Of a DNA stretch of 43,351 nucleotides, positions 26,169 through 33,454 are shown piece by piece (within the stretch, counting starts at the first letter, position 1; each line of letters starts with the position of its first letter). Position numbers and translations under genes: made by a program. The notes beneath the pieces were generated by a model that was given only the letters and a program-made list of their open reading frames with translations, was not told where the DNA came from and made no database searches. Origin of the DNA: Deltaproteobacteria bacterium (GTDB lineage Bacteria > Myxococcota_A > Polyangia > Polyangiales > Houyiibacteriaceae); assembly GCA_013151775.1 (NCBI GenBank), contig JAADHO010000418.1, positions 1 to 43,351 of the forward strand, in the 5' to 3' direction.

Positions 26169-27461
26169 TCAGACTTGGCGCTGGCGCCTTCTTCTCCGAC
26201 ACCAGACCGCGCACAGCAAAGCGAGCCATGCTCCGGGCCCCTCTCCTCGATGGCCGCCGATGGCGCAACCGCCTGCGCCATCCGGACCCGTAGAGCCAGC
26301 GTCCACACGACCTCCGGAGTCGGAGTCGCCATCAGGCGTGCCCGCATCGGGCACCGTGGAGTCAGGCGAGTCGGGTGGCGTGGCGTCTGGAGCGCCAGCG
26401 TCTGACACTCGCGCGTCGTCCGCGCCCCCATCCACGATCGCTCCATCAACCCCTCCATCGTCGGTGCTCCCATCGCTCACGCTTCCATCAACCGTGCCTC
26501 CATCGACCGTCCCGCCATCGCTCACGCCTCCATCAATGGTGCCTCCGTCACCCACACCGCCGTCCGTTGTGGTGGGCACACAGGTAGCGCTCGGCGTGCT
26601 GGCGAGTGGGGTGCTCGCGCAGCTGCCCCAGCTCGCTCCGCTGCCTTCGAGGCTCACGGGGAAGCGACCGCAACCCAGACCAGGCGACCAGACGCCATCG
26701 GCGTCGTGGCAAGGGCTGACGTCGTAGGGCAGCACCGACTCGATGAAAGGCACGGCCATGGACGCCAATGCGTCGGTGTGATCACCACCGTCGCAACCTG
26801 AGCCGCCCTGCATGGAGTGGATGCCGAACACCCGCCAGGTGCCGTCATCGAGGCGGAGGAAATCGGGCCCCCCCGAATCTCCCGGACAGATGCCTTCTGC
26901 CGGCGTCGCACCGAATACGATCACCGAGCGGCGTGCGGCGAGCAGCATGCCAACGACTTCGCCATTGGCGGAGTGCTTCACTCCCGACCCGCCGCTTGGC
27001 GTGCGCCCGAAGCCGACGAGCACAGCGGCGGCGCCGGGCACGACTTGGTCCACCTCGCAGCCCATCACGATCGGCACCACAGGCAGATCGACCGCGACAG
27101 GCAGCTCACACACGGCGAAGTCGTAGTCTAGCCAGTCATAGCCTTCCCGGGCCGCAAAACGCGGATGCACGAAGCAGCGCGTGGGGGTCTGCCGGTCTGT
27201 GGACGAACCCGCGGAGCCAAAGGTGATGCGCACGATATCGGCACCACAATGCCCCGCGTAGAGCACGACTCGAGGCGCGACCAATACCCCCGAGCAGAGG
27301 CTCGTAGCGCTCCTCAACTCGACCACCGACGGATAGTCGCAGGCACCCGCAGCCACACCCCCAGCGATGGCCGCTGTCTGCGGCTGTACGTCGTCCACGT
27401 GAGCGGCGCAGGCCGTCAACGTCAGGAGCAAGACGGGAAGCATCCACTGGGTCAAGCGCAT
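26169..27461 (-). CDS. Secreted trypsin-like protease with DGG-repeat stalk and MYXO-CTERM tail
   Basis: This 430-residue exported serine protease starts at ATG 27461 (MRLTQWMLPVLLLTLTACA, signal peptide, possible lipobox LTAC). The catalytic triad is visible: His in LYAGHC, Asp in WLDYDFAVCEL, Ser in CPGDSGGP. After the protease domain comes a stalk of about 100 residues rich in Asp, Gly, Val and Ser (TDGGVGDGGTIDGGVSDGGTVDGG), then GGCAIGGHRGEGPGAWLALLCAVWCRRRRRQ, a MYXO-CTERM tail. It lies between the carbamate kinase and ygfK genes, in the same direction but with no known part in purine breakdown, so it may be an insertion. Confidence 0.88.
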   Translation of the reverse strand: MRLTQWMLPVLLLTLTACAAHVDDVQPQTAAIAGGVAAGACDYPSVVELRSATSLCSGVLVAPRVVLYAGHCGADIVRITFGSAGSSTDRQTPTRCFVHPRFAAREGYDWLDYDFAVCELPVAVDLPVVPIVMGCEVDQVVPGAAAVLVGFGRTPSGGSGVKHSANGEVVGMLLAARRSVIVFGATPAEGICPGDSGGPDFLRLDDGTWRVFGIHSMQGGSGCDGGDHTDALASMAVPFIESVLPYDVSPCHDADGVWSPGLGCGRFPVSLEGSGASWGSCASTPLASTPSATCVPTTTDGGVGDGGTIDGGVSDGGTVDGGTVDGSVSDGSTDDGGVDGAIVDGGADDARVSDAGAPDATPPDSPDSTVPDAGTPDGDSDSGGRVDAGSTGPDGAGGCAIGGHRGEGPGAWLALLCAVWCRRRRRQRQV

Positions 27462-27667
27462 GCTCGCTGTCAAGCCAGGACCATGCCATCGGTGAAGGCC
27501 CCTACACGGCGCGCCGATACAACATGCGCGCTACGCAGACAATGCAGAGCCAGAACCATCCTGCATATGCCACCAGACCACAGGTCAAGGAGTACACCAA
27601 GTCTCGAAGACACCGCGCGGTGCTATGGGGTGACGTAGAGGAGTGGTTGTACCACCGGGCGCTCGCC

Positions 27668-27707
27668 GAGATTTGGCCACGCATGCTGTCTAAGGTGGCC
27701 AAATCTC
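27668..27707. repeat. Palindrome 1 of a tandem pair (GAGATTTGGCCAC)
   Basis: Arms GAGATTTGGCCAC and GTGGCCAAATCTC are exact reverse complements of 13 bases with a 14-base loop. The loop sequence (GCATGCTGTCTAAG) resembles that of palindrome 2. The pair lies upstream of a broken ATPase gene in an AT-richer stretch than its surroundings and has no relation to the GGGACGGTCC element. Confidence 0.85.
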
Positions 27708-27720
27708 GATTGCGGAGAAA

Positions 27721-27756
27721 GATTTGGCCACCTATGCTGTCAAACGTGGCCAAATC
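27721..27756. repeat. Palindrome 2 of a tandem pair (GATTTGGCCAC)
   Basis: Arms GATTTGGCCAC and GTGGCCAAATC (11 bases, exact) with a 14-base loop CTATGCTGTCAAAC. The unit is nearly identical to palindrome 1, 13 bases upstream, so it looks like a duplicated mobile or target element. The reading frame passes through both copies (IWPRMLSKVAKS and IWPPMLSNVAKS). Confidence 0.85.
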
Positions 27757-28049
27757 GATCCAGCGCGCCCTCGGGATCGAGAATCTCGTGACCGACGCCG
27801 GCTCGTGGCGCCACATTCCGCGCAAGAAGTCGAGCAAGCGCGCTGGCGCGCAGGTCGACCTACTCTTCGATCGACGCGACGGCGTCATCAACCTCTGCGA
27901 GATGAAGTTCAGTGACCGCCCATACGTGGTCACCAAGGCCTACGCCCACGAGCTCGCTCAGAAGATCACGCTCTTCGAAGAGCACACCAAGACCAAGAAG
28001 CGCGTCGTCCTCACCTTGGTCGCGCCCGAGCCTGTCGCCACCCGAAGAG
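27755..28049 (+). pseudogene. 3' remnant of a PD-(D/E)XK AAA+ ATPase gene
   Basis: The frame encodes SIQRALGIENLVTDAGSWRHIPRKKSSKRAGAQVDLLFDRRDGVINLCEMKFSDRPYVVTKAYAHELAQKITLFEEHTKTKKRVVLTLVAPEP. This matches the C-terminal nuclease-like domain of DUF234/DUF4143-type AAA+ ATPases, with the D-x-E-x-K pattern (VDLLFD, then EMKF). The N-terminal P-loop ATPase half is absent; upstream is the palindrome pair and unrelated sequence. The 3' end runs into the macrodomain gene on the other strand. The track joins it to an ORF of 276 residues that I do not believe is a gene. Confidence 0.7.
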
Positions 28050-28057
28050 CGTCCACC

Positions 28058-28525
28058 CTAGGTCGGCTTGCGGAAGCGCACGACGAGCACCTTCACGGGG
28101 CTATCGAGCTGCTGCAGCGTCTCGCAGATCAACGCCTCCGCGCGGTCGGGCGAGAAGCCACCGGAACCGCTGCCGAGCAGCGGCGTGGCGAGGGAGCGAT
28201 AGCCGTGGCGCTCAGCCAGCTCGAGGGCGGACCGCGTGCAGTCCGTGATCGAGCGAGCAGAGGCGCGCCAGAGCATGTTGATGGCCGCGACGTGGATGAT
28301 GCCGGCGTAGGGCAGACGGCCGGCGGAGGTGTGGCGCGCCGTGCCCAAGGGTAAGGGCCGGTAGCCCAGCTCGCGGAAACACCCATAGCCAGCGCGTCGC
28401 TTGATGGCGCCGCTGACGCCCTGCGGAATCAGCAACCACCAGGGGATGATGTTGCGATTCCAGGCGTTGACGATGACGTCCACCGGCTGCTCGAGCAGAT
28501 CGCCCTCCACGACATCGAAGGTCAT
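28058..28525 (-). CDS. Macrodomain protein
   Basis: This is a 155-residue single macrodomain. It has the family pattern MTFDVVEGDLLEQPVDVIVNAWN, GVSGAIKRRAG, a phosphate-binding loop PLLGSGSGGFS, and a C-terminal helix and strand (LICETLQQL, VLVVRF). Macrodomains bind ADP-ribose or remove it from proteins or phosphate esters. The ATG at 28525 has a GGGA about 6 bases upstream; the track start at 29026 would overlap ygfK. It sits between ygfK and the ATPase remnant, same strand as the purine cluster. No partner toxin (such as DarT) is seen, so its target is unknown. Confidence 0.85.
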   Translation of the reverse strand: MTFDVVEGDLLEQPVDVIVNAWNRNIIPWWLLIPQGVSGAIKRRAGYGCFRELGYRPLPLGTARHTSAGRLPYAGIIHVAAINMLWRASARSITDCTRSALELAERHGYRSLATPLLGSGSGGFSPDRAEALICETLQQLDSPVKVLVVRFRKPT

Positions 28526-28668
28526 GCTCGATCCCGGAACTTCGGACAGCTGGGCATGTGTGGTGGAACCCGCGTCACCCGGTGCGCCATTCCGCCGCGA
28601 CTTCAGAAACGGTAGGCGACGAACGCTGCGGGGGCCGGGTGAAGGCGTGGCGCCCGAAGCACCCGCGC

Positions 28669-30699
28669 CTACGCGTTGACGTAGTTCACGTCGCCGTCGA
28701 GTACGGCGCGGCGCAGGGCGTCCATGATGTAGAGGAAGGTGAGGTCCACCTCGTGTTCGATCTTGGCGTCGCGCACCTCGAAGCTCTCTGGCGCGAGCGT
28801 CAGCGCGAAGCCTTCGCCGGAGTAACGTGCGTCCTCGGCGCCAACCTCGAGCAGGTGGACCAGACCGTCGAAGCGTCCGTGTACTGCGTCGCCTTTCGGA
28901 GTGCGCTCGAGGAAGAAGCCGTCGTGATCCCGGTACTCCTCGAAGTCCTCGAGGCTGCCGAAGAAGCGCGGCTTGAGCACGTAGGGTCCGCCGTCTTCCG
29001 GACAGAAGACGTCGCAGTTGCCGCACTCGTTGCAGAAGTCCGCGAAGTTCGCGAGCTGATGCTTCTTCTTCAGCGTGATGGCCGCGCCCTCGACTCGTCT
29101 GAAGCCACCTGCGCCGTCGGGGAGGAGGCGCGCGCTCGGGATCTCGGCATCGGGCAGCTTCAGCGTGAAGTTCGCGTCATTGGGGCAGACGGGCACACAT
29201 TTGTCGCAGGTGAGGCAGTCGAAGAGCACGAGCGTGCTCCCCACCTTGCGGGGTAGCTTGGCGTTCGCCGCGCGGCCGTAGCGGGCGTCGGACTCGAGCG
29301 CCTCGACGTAGCTCGCCGTGTTCATCAGCTTCGCCTGACTGACCCAACTCTCCCACGCCTCGTCGGCGATGGCGCGCGCGTCTCCCTCCGCGAGCGCCTC
29401 GAGGCAGGCCGCGCGCGTGGCGTCGTCGAGCCCGTCGACCTTGGCCAAGGCCGCCTCCGCGTGACCATGGGCAGAGAGGATGAAGTGCTCCACATCGGGC
29501 GCCGAGAGCGCCTCCATGCGCGACCACAGACTCTTGAAGTAGCGCTCCATGCGCGCGTAGCCGCCGGGCTTCAGCAGATCGCTGCAGACCGTCACGGGCA
29601 CCAGCCCGAGGCTGACGGCGTCGGCGAAGTTCGCCTGGTCGATGCCGGCAGAAAACGAGATGGGGTGTGCGTCGCCGAACACGTCGCGGAAGCGGCGCAC
29701 GAGGTTCATGGCCAGCACATGCAGTGGTGGACCCGAGAGGTACATCTGCTGCTCGCTCGCGGGGAAGAACTCGCGCTCGTTCTCCACGATCAAGGTGTTC
29801 GTGAACTTCACGCCGAGGCCGAGCTCGAGGCTCGCGGCGGTCTCCGCCAGACGCCCCGTGAAGTCCACGGCTTGCTGCCAGGTCGCGTCGCCCGCGAAGG
29901 CGCTGTCGGGGATCTGATCCGGGTAGCCGAGTAGGTCGTTCAAGAGCCCGCGCGCGCGCTCGGCGCCGAGCAGCGTCGGGTTCAACTTCACCACGCAGTT
30001 CAGCCGCTGCTCGCGCAGCAGAAAGTCGACGATGCGCTCGATCTCATCGGGCGGGCAGCCGTGAAACGTGGAGAGGGTGAGCGTGTCGCTGAGCTCCGTG
30101 CGAAAATCGAGGTCGCGATATTCGGCGTACTCCGCGGGGATCTGCGAGCGCAGCCGCGCCACCACGTCGCTCGCGTCCTTCATGCCGCACATGAAGGCAC
30201 GCACGCGCTCGCTCTGGATTCCGGCCAGATCGTAGCCGACGCTCATGTCGAAGATCACGTGCTCGAAGCCCGGCGCGAGCTCCAACTTGCCCGACGCGAC
30301 CAACATGTCGAGCAGCATGCTGGCCTTCACGTACTCCTCGAGGGACTCCTCGAGCTTCAGCTCCTGCGACCACTCCACGTTGTAGCCGATGGTCTGCATG
30401 TCGATGCAGGGGCGCGGGACCTCCAGCTCATCGAGGATCTGCACCGTCTTCAGCTCGAAGACGCGACCGCCTCCGAGGAAGGCGAGCACGATATTCTGCG
30501 CGAGCTGCGACTGCGGACCCGCGGCCGGTCCGAGGGGCGACGAGGCGAGCTGATGGTGAAACGCGACTGACGTGTCGAGCCCGGCGCGCCCACGCACGAA
30601 GCGCTTCTGCGGCAGGTCGAAGATGGAGCCGCGCTCGTCGAGCTCGCGGAAGATGCGCGAGACGAGGCGAGAGAAGGGATAGGGGCGAAGCTCGGCCAT
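28669..30699 (-). CDS. ygfK: YgfK-like iron-sulfur protein, short form
   Basis: This is a 676-residue protein with a dihydropyrimidine-dehydrogenase-like TIM barrel at the N-terminus (RPYPFSRLVSRIF, LGPAAGPQSQLAQNIVLAFLGGGRVFELKTVQI, CIDMQTIGYNVEWS). Ferredoxin-type [4Fe-4S] sites lie near the C-terminus: CLTCDKCVPVCPNDANF at about 494-503 and CNECGNCDVFCPEDGGPY at about 556-565. E. coli YgfK is about 1030 residues, with an FAD/NAD(P)H-binding GltD-like domain between the two parts; here they are joined almost directly. It may need a separate flavoprotein partner. In gut bacteria the gene is associated with anaerobic purine/urate breakdown. Confidence 0.88.
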   Translation of the reverse strand: MAELRPYPFSRLVSRIFRELDERGSIFDLPQKRFVRGRAGLDTSVAFHHQLASSPLGPAAGPQSQLAQNIVLAFLGGGRVFELKTVQILDELEVPRPCIDMQTIGYNVEWSQELKLEESLEEYVKASMLLDMLVASGKLELAPGFEHVIFDMSVGYDLAGIQSERVRAFMCGMKDASDVVARLRSQIPAEYAEYRDLDFRTELSDTLTLSTFHGCPPDEIERIVDFLLREQRLNCVVKLNPTLLGAERARGLLNDLLGYPDQIPDSAFAGDATWQQAVDFTGRLAETAASLELGLGVKFTNTLIVENEREFFPASEQQMYLSGPPLHVLAMNLVRRFRDVFGDAHPISFSAGIDQANFADAVSLGLVPVTVCSDLLKPGGYARMERYFKSLWSRMEALSAPDVEHFILSAHGHAEAALAKVDGLDDATRAACLEALAEGDARAIADEAWESWVSQAKLMNTASYVEALESDARYGRAANAKLPRKVGSTLVLFDCLTCDKCVPVCPNDANFTLKLPDAEIPSARLLPDGAGGFRRVEGAAITLKKKHQLANFADFCNECGNCDVFCPEDGGPYVLKPRFFGSLEDFEEYRDHDGFFLERTPKGDAVHGRFDGLVHLLEVGAEDARYSGEGFALTLAPESFEVRDAKIEHEVDLTFLYIMDALRRAVLDGDVNYVNA

Positions 30700-30748
30700 G
30701 GCATCGATGCTACCGAATGCCGAGCGTGGATGCGCGCTTCTCGCGACC

Positions 30749-32128
30749 TCAGGGAGCTGCGGCCGATGCCGGCGCCTCGGCGTCGACGATCAGCCGGAAG
30801 GTGCGGATGTTCTCGTCGATGTAGTCCGCGTCGGGCAGGCGCCTGGACAGGTTGAGCACCACGATCACCACAGCGGCCGTGCCGGCGTCGAGCTGAACCG
30901 GCAGGTAGCCGCGCGGCACGTCTCCACGCGGCGGTGCGCTCATGCGCCCGAGCTCTCGACCGTCGGCGTCGAGGCGCATGGTCACCATGGTCCACTCCAC
31001 GCCGTACTCGCCCCGCAGCCACACGCGCAGGATCGAGTCGGGCGCGGCGTCGCGCACGTCTACGATGGCGTAGCTCGAGCCGTAGGGCTCGATCGCCGGG
31101 ACCATGGTGGGCGAGTGCGCGGGCAGCTGGCTCCAGCGCGCGCGCCAGAAGACGGGCACCGCCACGCCCTGATCCGCGGCCAGCAGAGCTCGGTTGGTGG
31201 CGCCGCGTCGACGCTCGGCGTTGCCGAGGAAGAAGCGATCCGCCGCCAGCCGCCTGAGCGAGCGGGGGAGCTTGTCGCTCGAGTGCTCGATGACCGCGTG
31301 GATCGTCTCCCACAGGTCGGGGCTCGCGCGCAGGTCCGAGCCCTCCCAGGTGCGCTGCCGGGCGAACTGCACCACCTCGCGGATGAAGCGGCCCGTGCCT
31401 CCGTCCCGCGGGAGCGAGAGGCCCTCGAGCAGCAGGGCGCCGCCGCCGCCGTCCTCTGCGCCATCTTGCACGTAGGAGCGCCAGGGCTCGAGCTGCTGGC
31501 TCGCCACGGGATCTCCACAGCCGAAGCGCCCCGTCTGGGCGAAGGCGAGCCAGGCGCCGTAGGCGTGCCTCCACTGGGCAGACTCCGCGGGGTCCTGGCT
31601 CAGGAAGCTGGCCTCGGCGAGCGCCTGCGCCACGCAGCTCTCGAGCTTGTCCGCGTCGACCTCGGGATCGACGCTGGCGTAGCTCGAGACCGCGTCGAGG
31701 AAGGCGAAGGCCACGGGCGCGTCGGCGTGGACCTCGGCGCCGCGGGCCGTGGGCTCGAGGTAGAGATCGAATTCGCCCGTGCCGCCCCGGCCTCCGTCGG
31801 GCCAAGGCAGACCGAAGCCGGTCTCCTGCGAGAGCAGGTAGGCGTGCTCCAGCGCACGCAAGCTGGCCTCGATGCGCTCCCTCGGGACGCTCGCGTCGGC
31901 GTGGACCGCGAGCGGCAGGAACACCGAGCGCGCCGCCACGGGCAGATCCGGACGCGGCTCCTCCGGCGGATGCGGCACCCGCGCACCCGTCCAATGGGGC
32001 TCCATCATGATCACGAGGCTGGCGGCCACGTCGTCGAAGATGCGCTCGCTCTGCGTCTGCCCAGCGTCCTGCGCAGCCACCGTCGCCGACAGCAACCACA
32101 GCCCCACGACGCACACGCGCCCAGACAT
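30749..32128 (-). CDS. Secreted protein resembling MXAN_6640-type metalloproteases, no HExxH seen
   Basis: This 459-residue exported protein has a signal peptide (MSGRVCVVGLWLLSATVAAQ). The segment ALEHAYLLSQETGFGLPWPDGGRGGTGEFDLYL matches the pre-catalytic part of the MXAN_6640-like family as I remember it, and the later HAYGAWLAF fits the part after the active site. At the place where I expect HExxH the sequence reads CVAQALAEASFL, so it may be inactive or a different fold. The C-terminal half is beta-rich (YAIVDVRDAAPDSILRVWLRGEYG). Repeat copy D touches the start; the ATG at 32128 is just outside the repeat. Confidence 0.6.
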   Translation of the reverse strand: MSGRVCVVGLWLLSATVAAQDAGQTQSERIFDDVAASLVIMMEPHWTGARVPHPPEEPRPDLPVAARSVFLPLAVHADASVPRERIEASLRALEHAYLLSQETGFGLPWPDGGRGGTGEFDLYLEPTARGAEVHADAPVAFAFLDAVSSYASVDPEVDADKLESCVAQALAEASFLSQDPAESAQWRHAYGAWLAFAQTGRFGCGDPVASQQLEPWRSYVQDGAEDGGGGALLLEGLSLPRDGGTGRFIREVVQFARQRTWEGSDLRASPDLWETIHAVIEHSSDKLPRSLRRLAADRFFLGNAERRRGATNRALLAADQGVAVPVFWRARWSQLPAHSPTMVPAIEPYGSSYAIVDVRDAAPDSILRVWLRGEYGVEWTMVTMRLDADGRELGRMSAPPRGDVPRGYLPVQLDAGTAAVVIVVLNLSRRLPDADYIDENIRTFRLIVDAEAPASAAAP

Positions 32129-32133
32129 TTTCA

Positions 32134-32155
32134 GGGACGGTCCTAAGCAGTTAAG
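32134..32155. repeat. Copy D of dispersed GGGACGGTCCTAAG element
   Basis: GGGACGGTCCTAAGCAGTTAAG is nearly identical to the same part of copies B and C. It lies six bases upstream of the ATG of the secreted protein (minus strand) and about 150 bases upstream of the gene at 32303, so it occupies the 5' leader of a divergent pair. It is followed by a small hairpin, GAGATATTGTCTC. Confidence 0.8.
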
Positions 32156-32290
32156 AAATGAGATATTGTCTCCAGAGGCTCTCCCCACGACGACGGGGGC
32201 GTGACATGATGTCACGAATGCCACGCGTCGCGTGTGGTGTTCTCAGCGGATGAATTGACATACGCGGCCCTGAACATCTACACCCGTCTC

Positions 32291-32295
32291 GGAGG
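32291..32295 (+). promoter_or_regulatory. Ribosome binding site deciding the start of the gene at 32303
   Basis: GGAGG seven bases before the ATG at 32303 is the best ribosome binding site in this part of the window and rules out the longer track start. Confidence 0.7.
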
Positions 32296-32302
32296 TTCAC
32301 GC

Positions 32303-32851
32303 ATGGCGATCCCCCCCTTCGATCCTGGCGACTTCTTTCATATCGACTTGGCCCATGGCGCGATGAACACGCGTGGCGGTCAGCGCGTGCTCGTCTTGTC
32401 CGACACCGTGGTGGCGCCTTTGGTTTCCGCGGCGGTGCAAAATGGCGATCTGACGGCCTTGCGCGAGCTCGGACGCGTCGTGGGCGCCCACGTGGAGTCA
32501 TCCCTTGGAGGGAGCCCGCGCGCGGCGAGCGCCGAGGACGTGCTGGGTCACGCCCGCGCGGCGCTGGCGCTCTTCGGCTGGGGCCGCTTGTGCTTCGAGC
32601 GCTGGGGAGAGGCGCTGGTGGCGAGCCTGTCGGGTTTGCCCCGGCTCGATGAGGATCACCTGGGCGTCGCGGCGCTGCTCGGTGGCCTCGTCTCGGCCCT
32701 GGCGGAGGCGGAAGTGGCGTGCGTACCCGTCGGCGACGACCGCTTCTTGGTGGTCGATCCCAGCGTGGCCGAACAGATCTGGACCTGGTCGCGCGAGGGC
32801 GCCGACCTTGCGACTCTGGTCGCTCACCTCGCCGCTCCGGAGGCCGCATGA
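32303..32851 (+). CDS. Unknown protein, possibly V4R-like domain
   Basis: This is a 182-residue soluble protein with no signal peptide. The start is fixed by GGAGG eight bases upstream of the ATG at 32303; the track start at 32234 is an extension. The middle (ALRELGRVVGAHVESSLGG...EDVLGHARAALALFGWGRLCFERWGEALVASLSGLP) has an LGRxxG and a G-W-G pattern faintly like V4R domains, but the match is too weak to name. Its stop overlaps the ATG of the next gene (ATGA), so the two products are probably made together. Confidence 0.7.
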   Translation: MAIPPFDPGDFFHIDLAHGAMNTRGGQRVLVLSDTVVAPLVSAAVQNGDLTALRELGRVVGAHVESSLGGSPRAASAEDVLGHARAALALFGWGRLCFERWGEALVASLSGLPRLDEDHLGVAALLGGLVSALAEAEVACVPVGDDRFLVVDPSVAEQIWTWSREGADLATLVAHLAAPEAA

Positions 32852-33408
32852 GCCCGCGTATTCAGAAGCTCGAGGCGCTGCGCGATCGCATCGCTCAGAA
32901 CCGCCGCCCTGTGCCCGCGTCGAGCGCGCTGAGAGCGGTCAGCGAGCCCGAGCTCGAGATCGTCGTCGAAGAACCGGCCGCCGAGGCCCCCGTGGCCGCG
33001 AGCCCCGTGGCCCCACACGAGGCGGCCACCACCGGACGGCGTCGTCCGTCGTCACCCCTCGAGATCGCCGTGGTCGAGCACTCGGCGACTCCAAAGAAGA
33101 CTCCTCCAGCGGCTCCAGCGTCGACTCCCGCAGCTCCGACTCCCGCGGCCGCAGCGCAAGCTTCGGCTCCCGCGCCGACTCCCGCAGTTCCGGTGGCGGC
33201 AGCGGAAGAACCGAAGACGTTGGAGCGCCCCGCCGTTCAGCCCGCTGCGGCCAAGGCCGCGACGCCAACCGAGGCCAGCCCCGTGGAGGTCGAGGCAGCA
33301 GCTCCCGCACCTCCCTCGCAGCCCATCATCCGTGTGGACACGGCGGCCGAGGTGATCGACACCTTCGGCGAGATGCTGGACCATGCCCTGGCGCTCAGGC
33401 CTCGCTGA
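32848..33408 (+). CDS. Ala/Pro-rich linker protein coupled to the upstream unknown gene
   Basis: This 186-residue protein has a short charged N-terminal helix (MSPRIQKLEALRDRIAQNRR), a long Ala/Pro/Glu low-complexity middle (VEEPAAEAPVAASPVAPHEAA, AAPASTPAAPTPAAAAQ), and a conserved-looking C-terminal helix (IIRVDTAAEVIDTFGEMLDHALAL). It looks like a flexible tether between two binding helices. The ATG overlaps the upstream stop by four bases, which supports a shared complex. The coaX gene begins 46 bases later. Confidence 0.7.
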   Translation: MSPRIQKLEALRDRIAQNRRPVPASSALRAVSEPELEIVVEEPAAEAPVAASPVAPHEAATTGRRRPSSPLEIAVVEHSATPKKTPPAAPASTPAAPTPAAAAQASAPAPTPAVPVAAAEEPKTLERPAVQPAAAKAATPTEASPVEVEAAAPAPPSQPIIRVDTAAEVIDTFGEMLDHALALRPR

Positions 33409-33454
33409 GGCCTAGCGACTACTTCGCAGGCTGCGCACGGCGTAGGGTGATCCC

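Noticed and set aside
27524-28354. Full 276-residue ORF as an intact gene
   Set aside because: Only the middle matches an ATPase C-terminus; the front runs through palindromes and the end is antisense to the macrodomain gene.
28058-28525. Macrodomain as DarG-type antitoxin
   Set aside because: No DarT-like ADP-ribosyltransferase gene is adjacent; the neighbour is only an ATPase remnant.
30450-32114. 554-residue Arg/Ala-rich minus-strand ORF
   Set aside because: Out-of-frame shadow of the secreted protein and ygfK genes; composition is typical of a wrong frame.
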